From positions 1 to 47,891 of the forward strand of contig DATGUA010000055.1 in assembly GCA_035301545.1 (NCBI GenBank): 47,891 nt of DNA, read 5' to 3'. Of this stretch, positions 7,740 through 17,168 are shown one piece after another. The DNA is from DATGUA01 sp035301545. Lineage in GTDB: Bacteria; Bacillota; Clostridia; Tissierellales; Tissierellaceae. The notes below the pieces were generated by a model. The model did no database searches, was not told where the DNA came from, and saw only the letters and a list, made by a program, of their open reading frames with translations. The translations under genes and the position numbers were made by a program. Every line of letters starts with the position of its first letter. The first letter of the stretch is position 1.

Positions 7740-9056
7740 TTAGAAGGATATTCCTTTTAATATTGCTATCAAACATAAAACAATAGAAAAAGGTACATAT
7801 ATATATTTCCCAAGATTATACCAAATTGTTCCTTGCTCTTTTTCTGCTCCAAGATTTATTTCATCTAATAAATCTTCTCTTTTCATAACCCAAAACCAAG
7901 AAAACGCACCTAAAGTTGCTCCTATCGGAATTATATAAATAGATACAAAATCCATCCAAGGCCCCCATTTAACTATAGACTCCATATTTATACCTATTCC
8001 AAAACAAATTATTGCTAATAAGGTTAGCATAGGACCACGTTTTAATTTAGGAAATTTATACATTAATGATTCTCCTACTACTTCAAACATATTTTGTAAT
8101 GAAGATATTCCTCCAAATACTACTGCCATAAATAATATTATAGAAAAAACTCTACCAAATGGTATATCTTGCAGTATAGTTGGTAATGTCACAAATAACA
8201 GTCCTGGGCCAGAGTCTACATCCATACCATACGCAAAGCTTGACGGTATAATAACTAAAGCTGCTACTAAAGCTGCAATAACATCAAATATAGCTGTATA
8301 TTTAGCTCCACTTATTATATCTTCATCATCAGAAAGATATGACCCATATACTATCATTCCACTACCTGTTACAGATAGGGAAAAGAAAGCTTGACCCATA
8401 GCCCAAATCCACACCATAGGATCTAGCAATTCTGACCATCTTGGAATAAACATAAATTTATATCCTTCTATTACTCCTGGTAAGAATGCTACACGAATAG
8501 CTAATATAATAAATAATATAAAAAATAATGGCATCATAATCTTATTTGTTTTTTCAATACTATCTGCACCTAATATTAATGTCAACAAAGTACCAATTAC
8601 TACTATAAAATGATATGGTATTACAGAATAGTTTTCTAGAGCAAATGAATCAAACCAAATTCCAGTATCTACTGTCATTAGGCTACCAGTTATAGATTGG
8701 GTTAATCCTTTAAGAACATAGGATATAATTATGGCATACCCTATAGCTATACACATAGAACCAATTAAAGGTAGCCAACCTACAACTTTTCCTATCACTT
8801 TTTTATTACCAGATTTCCAAGCATTTTCATAAGCACCTAGGGTCCCAGTCCTAGCCCTTCTTCCTATTGCATATTCTGCTGAAAGACCAGTATAGCTGAA
8901 AATACCTATAAATATTATGTAAACTACTAAAAATGCTCCTCCCCCATTACTACCTAATTGATATGGAAATCCCCAAACATTTGCCATACCGACAGCTGAT
9001 CCTACACAGGATAAAATAAATCCCCATTTCGATTTGAATCCTTTGTTTTTTGCCAT
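7740..9056 (-). CDS. Neurotransmitter:sodium symporter family transporter (probable tyrosine importer)
   Basis: Na+-coupled amino-acid transporter of the LeuT/NSS fold with about eleven membrane spans in 438 residues. The first span carries GSAVGMANVWGFPYQ followed by NGGGAF, the Na+/substrate site of the family; a Gly replaces the Arg found after the Trp in LeuT. It follows tyrosine phenol-lyase directly on the same strand. The length and setting resemble the bacterial tyrosine transporter Tyt1, so tyrosine is the inferred substrate. ATG at 9056 follows AAGGAGAG. The tpl terminator hairpin precedes it, so expression may depend on read-through or an unseen promoter. Confidence 0.85.
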   Translation of the reverse strand: MAKNKGFKSKWGFILSCVGSAVGMANVWGFPYQLGSNGGGAFLVVYIIFIGIFSYTGLSAEYAIGRRARTGTLGAYENAWKSGNKKVIGKVVGWLPLIGSMCIAIGYAIIISYVLKGLTQSITGSLMTVDTGIWFDSFALENYSVIPYHFIVVIGTLLTLILGADSIEKTNKIMMPLFFILFIILAIRVAFLPGVIEGYKFMFIPRWSELLDPMVWIWAMGQAFFSLSVTGSGMIVYGSYLSDDEDIISGAKYTAIFDVIAALVAALVIIPSSFAYGMDVDSGPGLLFVTLPTILQDIPFGRVFSIILFMAVVFGGISSLQNMFEVVGESLMYKFPKLKRGPMLTLLAIICFGIGINMESIVKWGPWMDFVSIYIIPIGATLGAFSWFWVMKREDLLDEINLGAEKEQGTIWYNLGKYIYVPFSIVLCLIAILKGISF

Positions 9057-9075
9057 ACCTATCTCTCCTTTATAT

Positions 9076-9119
9076 TTTAAAAAACTCTTATTCCTAAGAA
9101 TATTCTTAGGAATAAGAGT
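9076..9119 (-). terminator. Hairpin with T-run after tpl, ahead of the NSS transporter
   Basis: A perfect 36-nt palindrome (9084-9119) ends on the minus strand in a run of T. It is a textbook terminator shape, placed 58 nt after the tpl stop and about 27 nt before the transporter start. It could reduce transporter expression relative to the lyase. Confidence 0.85.
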
Positions 9120-9176
9120 AAATATAGATACTTTAAGTCTATACTATGATAAAGGAAATGTAAAGTATATTCTATT

Positions 9177-10556
9177 TTATATTTCTTCGAATTTTGCTGT
9201 AAAGAATCTTAATTGTTTAGGTTCATAAACAAATTTTAATCCTTTAATATCTTCTTTATGTTTATATAAATTAATAACAGCATCTGCTACTAAATCCATA
9301 TGTCTGTAAGTATAAACCCTTCTAGGAATAGTAAGTCTAACTGTTTCTAATTTTGGTTTATGGTTTTTCCCAGTATTTATATCACGACCAGCAGAAACTA
9401 TACCTCTTTCCATAGATCTAACCCCTGATTCTAAATATAAATTAGCTGCTAATGATTGTGCTGGAAACTCTTCTTGATCTAAATGTGGACAAAATCTTCT
9501 TGCATCTAAAAATACTGCATGGCCACCTACTGGCTCAACTATTGGTACTCCTGCTTCCTTTAGTTTTTCTCCTAGATATCTTACTTGTAATATTCTATGC
9601 TCTATATATTCGTACTGCATAGCTTCCTTCAGTCCAATAGCTAAAGCTTCCATATCTCTACCAGTCATTCCACCATATGATGGCATTCCTTCAAACACTA
9701 CTACTAATTCTCTAGCTTCTTGAAACAAGTCCTTATCTCTCAATGCTAAAAATCCACCAATATTTACTATACCATCTTTCTTACCACTCATAGTAGCCCC
9801 ATCAGAATAGCTAAACATTTCTACTACTATCTCTTTTATAGTTTTATTTTCATATCCTTCTTCCTGTTCTTTAATAAAATATGCATTTTCTACACATCTT
9901 GTAGCATCATAAAATACTTTAATCCCATGCTTTTCAGTTACTTCCCTAACTTCTTTCATATTTGCCATAGATACTGGTTGGCCACCTGCTAAATTTACAG
10001 TAATTGCTAAACATACATAAGCAATATTTTCTGCTCCTTTTTCTTCGATAAGCTTTTCTAATTTCTCAACATCTATATCACCTTTAAAAGGTATATCTAA
10101 TCCTGCATCATGAGCTTCTTCTCTTATTACGTCTACAAATATTCCACCATTTGCTTCCTGATGGTATCTAGTAGTGGTAAAATACATATTTCCCGGGACA
10201 TATTGTCCAGATTTAATAGCTATAGATGATAATAAATTTTCAGCTCCTCTTCCTTGATGAGTAGGAACTAAGTATGGAAAACCAAACAATCCTTCTACTG
10301 TTTCTTCTAAATGTTTGAAGTTTCTACTTCCAGCATAAGCTTCATCACCTTGCATCAGCCCTGCCCATTGATTATCACTCATAGCATTAGTTCCACTATC
10401 AGTTAATAGATCAATATAAACATCTTCTGAATCTATTAAGAAAGTATTATAACCTCCTTCCTTAACAACCTTTTCTCTTTCTTCTTTATTTATCATTTTT
10501 ACAGTTTCTACTGCCTTGATTCTAAATGGTTCTGCTGGATAATTATTAATGTCCAT
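9177..10556 (-). CDS. tpl: Tyrosine phenol-lyase
   Basis: PLP beta-eliminating lyase that splits L-tyrosine into phenol, pyruvate and ammonia. The sequence follows the Citrobacter freundii enzyme closely, offset by three residues. The Schiff-base lysine is K260 in MSGKKD, with D217, R220 and N188 as cofactor ligands. The residues that separate it from tryptophanase are all of the lyase type: T127 in YFTTTRYH, R384 in SMERG, and F451 in LRFFTAKF. ATG at 10556 is preferred because GGGGG lies 8 nt upstream; an in-frame start at 10577 is possible. It has 459 residues (456 in Citrobacter). It is preceded by a strong promoter and followed by an NSS transporter. Confidence 0.95.
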   Translation of the reverse strand: MDINNYPAEPFRIKAVETVKMINKEEREKVVKEGGYNTFLIDSEDVYIDLLTDSGTNAMSDNQWAGLMQGDEAYAGSRNFKHLEETVEGLFGFPYLVPTHQGRGAENLLSSIAIKSGQYVPGNMYFTTTRYHQEANGGIFVDVIREEAHDAGLDIPFKGDIDVEKLEKLIEEKGAENIAYVCLAITVNLAGGQPVSMANMKEVREVTEKHGIKVFYDATRCVENAYFIKEQEEGYENKTIKEIVVEMFSYSDGATMSGKKDGIVNIGGFLALRDKDLFQEARELVVVFEGMPSYGGMTGRDMEALAIGLKEAMQYEYIEHRILQVRYLGEKLKEAGVPIVEPVGGHAVFLDARRFCPHLDQEEFPAQSLAANLYLESGVRSMERGIVSAGRDINTGKNHKPKLETVRLTIPRRVYTYRHMDLVADAVINLYKHKEDIKGLKFVYEPKQLRFFTAKFEEI

Positions 10557-10598
10557 TATATATTCCCCCTTTGTCATAATAAGTAATTAATTATTTTC

Positions 10599-10627
10599 AT
10601 TGTATAATCAATGCTTATATATGTCAA
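10599..10627 (-). promoter_or_regulatory. Sigma-A promoter of tpl
   Basis: On the minus strand TTGACA (10627-10622) and TACAAT (10604-10599) are separated by 17 nt. Transcription would begin near 10592, giving a short leader before ATG at 10556. No convincing TyrR-type operator is visible nearby. Confidence 0.75.
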
Positions 10628-10686
10628 TGGGAAAACGGTGCCTTTTTGATGTTTATGCGATTTTTGGTTATACTTTACAGTGCCGA

Positions 10687-10724
10687 AATTAAAAAGAGAC
10701 CTCTTATGAAGTCTCTTTTTAATT
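10687..10724 (-). terminator. Terminator of murA
   Basis: Arms AATTAAAAAGAGAC and GTCTCTTTTTAATT enclose a 10-nt loop. The T-rich arm provides the U-tract. It lies 18 nt past the murA stop and separates the cell-wall gene from tpl. Confidence 0.9.
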
Positions 10725-10742
10725 ATGATTTTACATCTATAA

Positions 10743-11999
10743 TTACTTTTTCTTTCTATAGATTTTAGCTCCTAGTTTTGTAAGTCTTTCTTCTATTCCA
10801 TCGTAGCCTCTATCTATATGATACACATTATCAATTTCTGTAGTCCCATCTGCCACTAAACCTGCTAGTACTAGAGCTGCTCCAGCTCTTAAATCTGAAG
10901 CTTCAACCTTTGCTCCTGTCAGCTCACTTACTCCTCGGATTATAGCAGATTTACCATCTATCTGAATATCTGCTCCCATTCTTTTTAATTCATCTGCATG
11001 CATAAAACGATTCTCAAATACTGTTTCAATAACTACACTAGTTCCTTCTGCTAAAGTAGTCATAGCCATAAATTGAGCTTGCATATCAGTTGGAAACCCT
11101 GGATAAGGTAATGTCTTTACATCAATAGGTTTTAATTTACCATTACCTATTACCCTTATTTGATCTTCATTCTCAATAACTTCTACTCCTGTTTCTTTGA
11201 GTTTAGCTATAACTGGTTTAATATGACTCGGTATTACATTATCTACGAGTACATCTCCACCTGTAATAGCAGCTGCAACTAGAAAAGTTCCTGCTTCTAT
11301 TCTATCAGGAATAATCCTGTGGGTGGTTCCACCTAGCTTTTCTACACCTTGAATCTTGATAGTAGATGTTCCTGCTCCTTTTATTTTAGCTCCTAGTTTA
11401 TTTAGGAAATTTTGTAAATCTGTAATTTCTGGCTCCATAGCCGCATTATCTATTATAGTTTCTCCTTCAGCTAATGTTGCAGCCATCATAATATTTTCAG
11501 TGGCTCCAACAGATGGAAAATCTAAATATATCTTGTCCCCACATAATTTATCTACAGAAGCTGCTATATTTCCATGTTGAGTATCTGTTTCAGCCCCTAA
11601 AGCTCTAAATCCTTTAAGATGTAAATCTACAGGCCTTGTACCTATAGCACATCCTCCTGGTAAAGAATTCACAGTCTTTCCAAGTCTAGCTAATAAAGGT
11701 CCCATAACTAACAATGAGGCTCTCATTTTACTCATCAAATCATATCTAGTAATATGATTATTTATATCTTTTGAATTAATCTTTATTACATTTTCATCTA
11801 ACATTTCAACTTCTGCTCCTAAAGATCTTAAAACCTCACACATTATCTTTACATCTTTCAGCTTCGGTACATCTTCTAATATTATGTCCTCTGTACCTAA
11901 TAAGGAAGCTGCTAGTATAGGCAGGGCTGAGTTTTTAGCACCATTCACTCTCACTGTCCCTTTTAATGGAGGGCTTTTCTCCACTAACATTATTTCCAA
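10743..11999 (-). CDS. murA: UDP-N-acetylglucosamine 1-carboxyvinyltransferase
   Basis: Transfers enolpyruvate from phosphoenolpyruvate to UDP-GlcNAc, the first committed step of peptidoglycan synthesis in the cytoplasm. Start-site residues VNGAKNSALP include K22. The active-site loop is LPGGCAIGTRPVDLHL with the fosfomycin-target Cys at about 117 (Cys115 in E. coli). YPGFPTDMQAQF carries the catalytic Asp and DLRAGAALVLAG the C-terminal Arg. TTG at 11999 has AGGAGGAG at the right distance; an ATG three codons later is too far from it. The length is 418 residues. It lies downstream of ywmB, as in Bacillus. Confidence 0.96.
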   Translation of the reverse strand: MEIMLVEKSPPLKGTVRVNGAKNSALPILAASLLGTEDIILEDVPKLKDVKIMCEVLRSLGAEVEMLDENVIKINSKDINNHITRYDLMSKMRASLLVMGPLLARLGKTVNSLPGGCAIGTRPVDLHLKGFRALGAETDTQHGNIAASVDKLCGDKIYLDFPSVGATENIMMAATLAEGETIIDNAAMEPEITDLQNFLNKLGAKIKGAGTSTIKIQGVEKLGGTTHRIIPDRIEAGTFLVAAAITGGDVLVDNVIPSHIKPVIAKLKETGVEVIENEDQIRVIGNGKLKPIDVKTLPYPGFPTDMQAQFMAMTTLAEGTSVVIETVFENRFMHADELKRMGADIQIDGKSAIIRGVSELTGAKVEASDLRAGAALVLAGLVADGTTEIDNVYHIDRGYDGIEERLTKLGAKIYRKKK

Positions 12000-12015
12000 A
12001 ATATCTCCTCCTATT

Positions 12016-12804
12016 TTAATATCCAATAGTTATTACAGGTGTACCTATTATGATATAGGTTTTATCCTCATAATCATTATACCTTATTGCAAGGTTTAAG
12101 TTAATCTTTTTTTTATCAATTTCTAAATAATCTTTTATTAACGGACTATAAATAGTATAAGATGAATAAAATTCATCTCCATGCTTATTAATTACTTCTC
12201 CTTCTACATCTTTTAAAATAGTCTCTACCCTGCTTTCCATATCTTCTTCTTTAACTTTACCTGAGATTGTACCTATTAAACATGAGTTAATCTCAGCTGA
12301 TATATTAAAGTTTCTGTAAATATTATCTATGTCATCTATTATATCATTAATTTTTAAAAAATCATCAACTTTAATGATATTTATATAAAGATATGTTTCA
12401 GCCTCTACACCTTGTGAATCTAAATAGGAACTAAGTATTATAGAAATCTTATTATTACTAGTATCATGACCAATATATGTTATTTGACTAAAACCTTCAT
12501 CAAATATTACTTCTTTAGTATAATAGCTTTCAGATAATTTTCCATTATCTATTAAAGGATCTATTTTTTCTCCTTCTATATCTAAATCCTCCCTTATTTC
12601 TTCCCCTAATTTAGTAATTTCTTTTTCATTCATAAATTCATCTTTAATCATTCCATTAAATGAAATATTCCCTTCTTCTACTTTCGTATCCATATCATTA
12701 GCTATATCCAATAGTAAATTATAATCATCATAGATATTATCAGCCTTAGTAGTTCCAGATAAAATTAAAAATAGTATAATTGCAAAAGATATAATCTTTT
12801 TCAT
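12016..12804 (-). CDS. YwmB-family secreted protein (DUF1779)
   Basis: A 262-residue protein with an N-terminal hydrophobic segment (about 4-21) that looks like a signal peptide, then an acidic soluble domain. It shows no enzymatic motif. Its position between atpC and murA is that of Bacillus ywmB, and the length and layout fit that family of unknown function. ATG at 12804 follows a GGAGGG site. The stop lies 16 nt upstream of the murA TTG, so the two genes are probably cotranscribed. Assignment rests on position and layout more than on recognised residues. Confidence 0.65.
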   Translation of the reverse strand: MKKIISFAIILFLILSGTTKADNIYDDYNLLLDIANDMDTKVEEGNISFNGMIKDEFMNEKEITKLGEEIREDLDIEGEKIDPLIDNGKLSESYYTKEVIFDEGFSQITYIGHDTSNNKISIILSSYLDSQGVEAETYLYINIIKVDDFLKINDIIDDIDNIYRNFNISAEINSCLIGTISGKVKEEDMESRVETILKDVEGEVINKHGDEFYSSYTIYSPLIKDYLEIDKKKINLNLAIRYNDYEDKTYIIIGTPVITIGY

Positions 12805-12875
12805 TAAAAACCCTCCTTAAATAAGTTAAGGAAGGATGCTTTTATAATAATGTAAAGGGGGACAAACATTAAATT

Positions 12876-12921
12876 AAAAAAGCACCCTTTCCTATGGTAA
12901 AAGTATTACCAAGAAAGGGTG
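12876..12921 (-). terminator. Terminator of the atp operon
   Basis: A GC-rich stem CACCCTTTC / GAAAGGGTG encloses a second stem TTGGTAA / TTACCA (minus-strand reading), followed by a run of T on the minus strand (plus 12876-12881). It lies shortly after the atpC stop. Confidence 0.92.
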
Positions 12922-12948
12922 GTTTCTATACCTAATATTTATAAGTAT

Positions 12949-13350
12949 TTATTTAAATTCTGAAACATTTAATCTATTAATAGCTCTTCTTAATGCAGCT
13001 TCTGCTCTAGGAATATCAATATCTTTCTTTTTATTGTCTAGCCTAGATTCTGCTCTTTCCTTTGCCTTTTCAGCCCTCTCTACATCTATTTCATCTGGCC
13101 ATTCTGCTGCATCAGTAACTATAGTAACTTTATCATTTAAGACTGTAATATACCCATCTACAATTGCTCCAATTCTCTCAGTATCATCTTGAAACACTCT
13201 TACTTTACCTATTCGTAGAGGAGTTGCAATAGGTGCACGTCCTTTTAAAATTGCTAAATCTCCATCTATACCTCTAACTATAACCATATCTACCTTATCA
13301 TCAAAAAATTTTCTATCTGGAGTTACTATTTCAAGATTAAATTGAGCCAT
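12949..13350 (-). CDS. atpC: ATP synthase F1 subunit epsilon
   Basis: Central-stalk subunit that couples rotation to F1 and inhibits ATP hydrolysis. It has 133 residues, starting at ATG 13350 where GGCGG is about 9 nt upstream; an ATG three codons earlier overlaps the ribosome-binding site. The N-terminal beta-sandwich (LEIVTPDRKFF, GRAPIATPL, DGYITVLNDKVTIVTDAAEW) is followed by a two-helix C-terminal region rich in Arg, Lys, Glu and Ala. It begins 1 nt after the atpD stop. It is the last gene of the operon and is followed by a strong terminator. Confidence 0.95.
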   Translation of the reverse strand: MAQFNLEIVTPDRKFFDDKVDMVIVRGIDGDLAILKGRAPIATPLRIGKVRVFQDDTERIGAIVDGYITVLNDKVTIVTDAAEWPDEIDVERAEKAKERAESRLDNKKKDIDIPRAEAALRRAINRLNVSEFK

Positions 13351-13351
13351 T

Positions 13352-14749
13352 TTAATCATCCGCCTTTTTAGCTTTTTCTATTACATCATCTATAGTCCCT
13401 GCTAAAAAGAAAGCTGATTCTGGAATATCGTCATGTTTACCTTCTAAAATTTCTTTAAATCCTCTTACTGTTTCTTCTCTCGGAACATAAGACCCTGGTG
13501 TTCCTGTAAATGTTTCTGCTACATAGAATGGTTGAGACAGGAATCTTTGCACTTTTCTAGCTCTAGATACTATTGTCCTATCTTCATCAGATAATTCATC
13601 CATACCTAGTATAGCTATAATATCTTGTAAGTCTTCATATCTTTGTAGTAATTCCTGTACATCTCTCGCTACTCTATAATGTTCTTCTCCAACAATTTCA
13701 GGTGATAATATCCTTGAAGTAGAGTCTAGCGGATCTACTGCTGGATAAATCCCTAATTCAGCTATTGAACGAGACAATACTGTTGTAGCATCTAAATGTG
13801 CAAATGTAGTAGCTGGTGCTGGGTCAGTTAAGTCATCTGCCGGCACATATACAGCCTGCACACTAGTAATAGAACCTTTCTTAGTAGAAGTGATTCTCTC
13901 TTGTAATTGGCCCATCTCTGTTGCTAATGTAGGTTGATAACCTACTGCTGAAGGCATCCTTCCTAGCAATGCTGATACTTCAGAACCTGCCTGTGTAAAT
14001 CTAAATATGTTATCTATAAATAATAAAACGTCTTGACCAGCTTCATCTCTAAAGTATTCTGCCATAGTTAAGCCTGTAAGAGCTACCCTCATTCTTGCTC
14101 CTGGTGGTTCATTCATCTGACCAAAAGTTAAGGCTGTTTTATCAATTACTCCTGACTCAATCATTTCATAATATAAGTCATTACCTTCTCTAGTTCTCTC
14201 TCCTACTCCTGCGAATACAGAAATTCCTCCGTGTTGAGTAGCTATATTATTAATTAATTCTTGTATTAATACAGTTTTACCTACACCTGCACCACCAAAT
14301 AGTCCTACCTTACCACCTTTAGAATAAGGTGCTATTAAGTCAACTACTTTTATACCTGTTTCAAAGATCTCTTCAGATGTTTCTTGCTCTTCAAAACTAG
14401 GTGCTGGTCTGTGTATTGGTGATAATTGTTTATCTTTTACATCTTCTTTACCATCAATTGTTTCCCCTAATACATTAAACATCCTTCCCAATGTATCTTC
14501 ACCTACAGGAACGGCTATTGGTTCGCCTGTGTCTTCAGCCTCCATACCTCTAATAAGGCCGTCTGTTGATCCCATTGAAATACATCTGACAATATCATCA
14601 CCAATGTGTTGTGCCACTTCTACTATTATAATCTCTTCATCTTTTTTTATTTCAATGGAATTTAATAGATTGGGTAGATTTTCTTCATCAAAACGAATAT
14701 CTACAACTGGGCCAATAACCTGAACAATCTTTCCAATGTTATTTTTCAT
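13352..14749 (-). CDS. atpD: ATP synthase F1 subunit beta
   Basis: Catalytic nucleotide-binding subunit of the F1 head. The P-loop GGAGVGKTVLIQE is near residue 155, the catalytic-glutamate segment GVGERTREGNDLY follows, and the DELSDEDR sequence (DELSEED-type loop) lies near the C-terminus. At 465 residues it is full length. ATG at 14749 follows GAAAGGAGTG. It is the ninth gene of the operon, 18 nt after atpG. Confidence 0.98.
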   Translation of the reverse strand: MKNNIGKIVQVIGPVVDIRFDEENLPNLLNSIEIKKDEEIIIVEVAQHIGDDIVRCISMGSTDGLIRGMEAEDTGEPIAVPVGEDTLGRMFNVLGETIDGKEDVKDKQLSPIHRPAPSFEEQETSEEIFETGIKVVDLIAPYSKGGKVGLFGGAGVGKTVLIQELINNIATQHGGISVFAGVGERTREGNDLYYEMIESGVIDKTALTFGQMNEPPGARMRVALTGLTMAEYFRDEAGQDVLLFIDNIFRFTQAGSEVSALLGRMPSAVGYQPTLATEMGQLQERITSTKKGSITSVQAVYVPADDLTDPAPATTFAHLDATTVLSRSIAELGIYPAVDPLDSTSRILSPEIVGEEHYRVARDVQELLQRYEDLQDIIAILGMDELSDEDRTIVSRARKVQRFLSQPFYVAETFTGTPGSYVPREETVRGFKEILEGKHDDIPESAFFLAGTIDDVIEKAKKADD

Positions 14750-14767
14750 TTGCCCACTCCTTTCTAA

Positions 14768-15622
14768 TTACTCTAAAGCATCTGCTCCAGCAACTATCTC
14801 TGATAACTCCATAGTAATTGCTGTTTGTCTAGCTCTATTGTAAATCATATTTAATTCTTCTATCATTTCATCAGCATTTTCAGTTGCCGCTTGCATAGCA
14901 GTTCTTCTAGCTCCTTGTTCACTAGAGGAAGACTCTATTAAAGCACCAAATATAATTGCTTCCATATATTTAGGTATTAAAAAGTCTAAGGCTTCCTGAG
15001 CTGAAGGCTCAAATTCTATAATTTCGATTGGTCCATCATCATCCTGTGAAATATCTTCTACAGGTAATATTTTTCTTATCATAGGATTATAAGATATAGT
15101 AGATATAAACTCAGTATATACTAAATTTATTTCATCTATCTCACCTTTTAAAAATAAGTCTGTAGCAAGTTTTCCAATTTCCTTGGCATGACTAAATTCC
15201 GGATCTTCGGATATTCCTATAAATTCGTCTATTACGTCATATCCTCTTTTTTTAAAAAAATCCCGACCTTTTAATCCTACTGTAATTAAAGAAATATCTT
15301 CTTTATTATTTTTAAATTTATTATCTACTAATCTATTTATATTAGAGTTATAACCTCCAGCTAATCCTCTATCTGAAGTTATAACTATATATAAGGATTT
15401 TTTAACCTCACGTGGTTGGAGCATTGGGTGGTTAACTTTTGCATTATTAAGAATACTAGATATACTATTGAGAACTGTCTGATAATAAGGACGGGACTCC
15501 TCTAGTCTAATTCTAGCTTTTCTCATTTTTGCGGAAGATACCAATTCCATAGCTCTAGTTATTTGTCTAGTGTTACCAACACCTTTGATACGTCTTTGTA
15601 TTTCACGAGTTGATTTAGCCAA
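14768..15622 (-). CDS. atpG: ATP synthase F1 subunit gamma
   Basis: Rotating central shaft of F1. The conserved N-terminal helix STREIQRRIKGVGNTRQITRAMELVSSAKMRKA and the C-terminal segment ATENADEMIEELN...NRARQTAITMELSEIV are intact, as is the SDRGLAGGYN loop. It has 284 residues. The start is TTG at 15622 with GGAGGTGAG just upstream. It lies between atpA and atpD with short gaps. Confidence 0.97.
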   Translation of the reverse strand: MAKSTREIQRRIKGVGNTRQITRAMELVSSAKMRKARIRLEESRPYYQTVLNSISSILNNAKVNHPMLQPREVKKSLYIVITSDRGLAGGYNSNINRLVDNKFKNNKEDISLITVGLKGRDFFKKRGYDVIDEFIGISEDPEFSHAKEIGKLATDLFLKGEIDEINLVYTEFISTISYNPMIRKILPVEDISQDDDGPIEIIEFEPSAQEALDFLIPKYMEAIIFGALIESSSSEQGARRTAMQAATENADEMIEELNMIYNRARQTAITMELSEIVAGADALE

Positions 15623-15645
15623 ATGCTCACCTCCGATTTATTAAT

Positions 15646-17148
15646 CTAGAAGGTCTTCTTAAACTCTTCTATGGCTTTTTCGATTTTCTCTATATTTTCA
15701 TCTGTTAAATCCTTTGTTTCTTTTATACTTTCAATTATCTCAGGATAATTATTATCTACATAATTAACCAATTCCTCTTCAAATAATCCTATTTTATCTA
15801 CATCTATGTCTAATAGATGTTTATTTGCAACTGCATATAGGATTATAACTTGATGTTCTACTGACATAGGACTATATTGTGCTTGTTTTAGAACTTCCAT
15901 AGTTCTTTCACCTTGCTCTAGGCTAGACTGTGTCTCTTCATCTAGTTCTGATCCAAATTGAGCAAATGCTTCTAACTCACGATATTGTGCTAGCTCTAAC
16001 TTTAAATCTCCTGCTACCTTTTTCATAGCTGCAATCTGTGCATCTCCACCTACCCTAGATACAGATAAACCAGTATTTATAGCCGGTCTTTGTCCAGCAA
16101 AGAATAGATCTGTTTCTAAGAATAGTTGTCCATCTGTAATAGAAATAACATTCGTAGGAATATAGGCAGAAATATCTCCTGCTTGAGTTTCTACTATAGG
16201 TAGGGCTGTAATAGAGCCTCCACCATGATCTTCATTTAATCTAGCAGCCCTCTCTAATAATCTAGAATGTAGATAGAATACATCTCCTGGGAAAGCTTCT
16301 CTTCCTGGTGGTCTTCTTAATAATAATGACATTGCTCTATATGCAGTAGCATGTTTAGATAAGTCATCAATTATTACTAAAGCATCTTTTCCTTCTTCCA
16401 TAAACTCTTCTGCTATTGCCATTCCGGCATACGGTGCTATATATTGTAATGGTGCTAATTCACTAGCTGTAGCAGATACTACTATAGAATAATCCATTGC
16501 ACCATTTTGCTCTAATGTATCTACAATTTGAGCTACTGTAGATCTCTTCTGTCCTACAGCAACATAAATACAAGTCACATCTTGACCTTTTTGATTTAAA
16601 ATAGTATCTATTCCTATAGCAGTTTTACCAGTCTGTCTATCTCCTATAATTAACTCTCTTTGTCCTCTACCTATAGGGAAGAGAGCATCTATAGACTTGA
16701 TTCCTGTTTGTAATGGTTCGTCTACACTTTTCCTAGAGATAACACCTGGTGCTATTCTTTCAATCGGTCTAAAATTCTCAGTATTTATACTTCCTTTACC
16801 ATCTATTGGTTGACCTAAGGAGTTTACTACTCTTCCAACCATAGCATCTCCAACTGGCACTTCAACTATCCTACCAGTTCTCTTTACAGTATCTCCTTCT
16901 TTGATATTGGCATCTGAACCTAAAAGAACACAACCTACATTATCCTCCTCTAAGTTTAATACCATACCAAATACATTGTCAGGAAACTCTATTAGTTCTC
17001 CAGCCATTGCACCTTCTAAACCATGAAGTCTAGCAATACCATCACCAACTTCTATAACAGTTCCCACATCTACAAGTTCTAATTTATCTTCATACTTTTT
17101 AATTTGTTCTTTAATTATTGAACTTATTTCTTCCGGTCTTAACTCCAA
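15646..17148 (-). CDS. atpA: ATP synthase F1 subunit alpha
   Basis: Non-catalytic nucleotide-binding subunit of the F1 head. The P-loop GDRQTGKTAI is near residue 170, with the downstream SLLLRRPPGREAFPGDVFYLHSR region and the GLSVSRVGGDAQ signature. It has 500 residues, the usual length. The start is TTG at 17148, with GAGGTGAG upstream. Confidence 0.98.
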   Translation of the reverse strand: MELRPEEISSIIKEQIKKYEDKLELVDVGTVIEVGDGIARLHGLEGAMAGELIEFPDNVFGMVLNLEEDNVGCVLLGSDANIKEGDTVKRTGRIVEVPVGDAMVGRVVNSLGQPIDGKGSINTENFRPIERIAPGVISRKSVDEPLQTGIKSIDALFPIGRGQRELIIGDRQTGKTAIGIDTILNQKGQDVTCIYVAVGQKRSTVAQIVDTLEQNGAMDYSIVVSATASELAPLQYIAPYAGMAIAEEFMEEGKDALVIIDDLSKHATAYRAMSLLLRRPPGREAFPGDVFYLHSRLLERAARLNEDHGGGSITALPIVETQAGDISAYIPTNVISITDGQLFLETDLFFAGQRPAINTGLSVSRVGGDAQIAAMKKVAGDLKLELAQYRELEAFAQFGSELDEETQSSLEQGERTMEVLKQAQYSPMSVEHQVIILYAVANKHLLDIDVDKIGLFEEELVNYVDNNYPEIIESIKETKDLTDENIEKIEKAIEEFKKTF

Positions 17149-17168
17149 ATTATCTCACCTCAACCTCG

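Noticed and set aside
9177..10556. Annotation as tryptophanase
   Set aside because: The substrate-specificity positions (T127, R384, F451) and the overall sequence are those of tyrosine phenol-lyase.
10557..10690. A TyrR-type operator upstream of tpl
   Set aside because: A half-match TGTAAA is present but its partner TTTACA at the right spacing is not.
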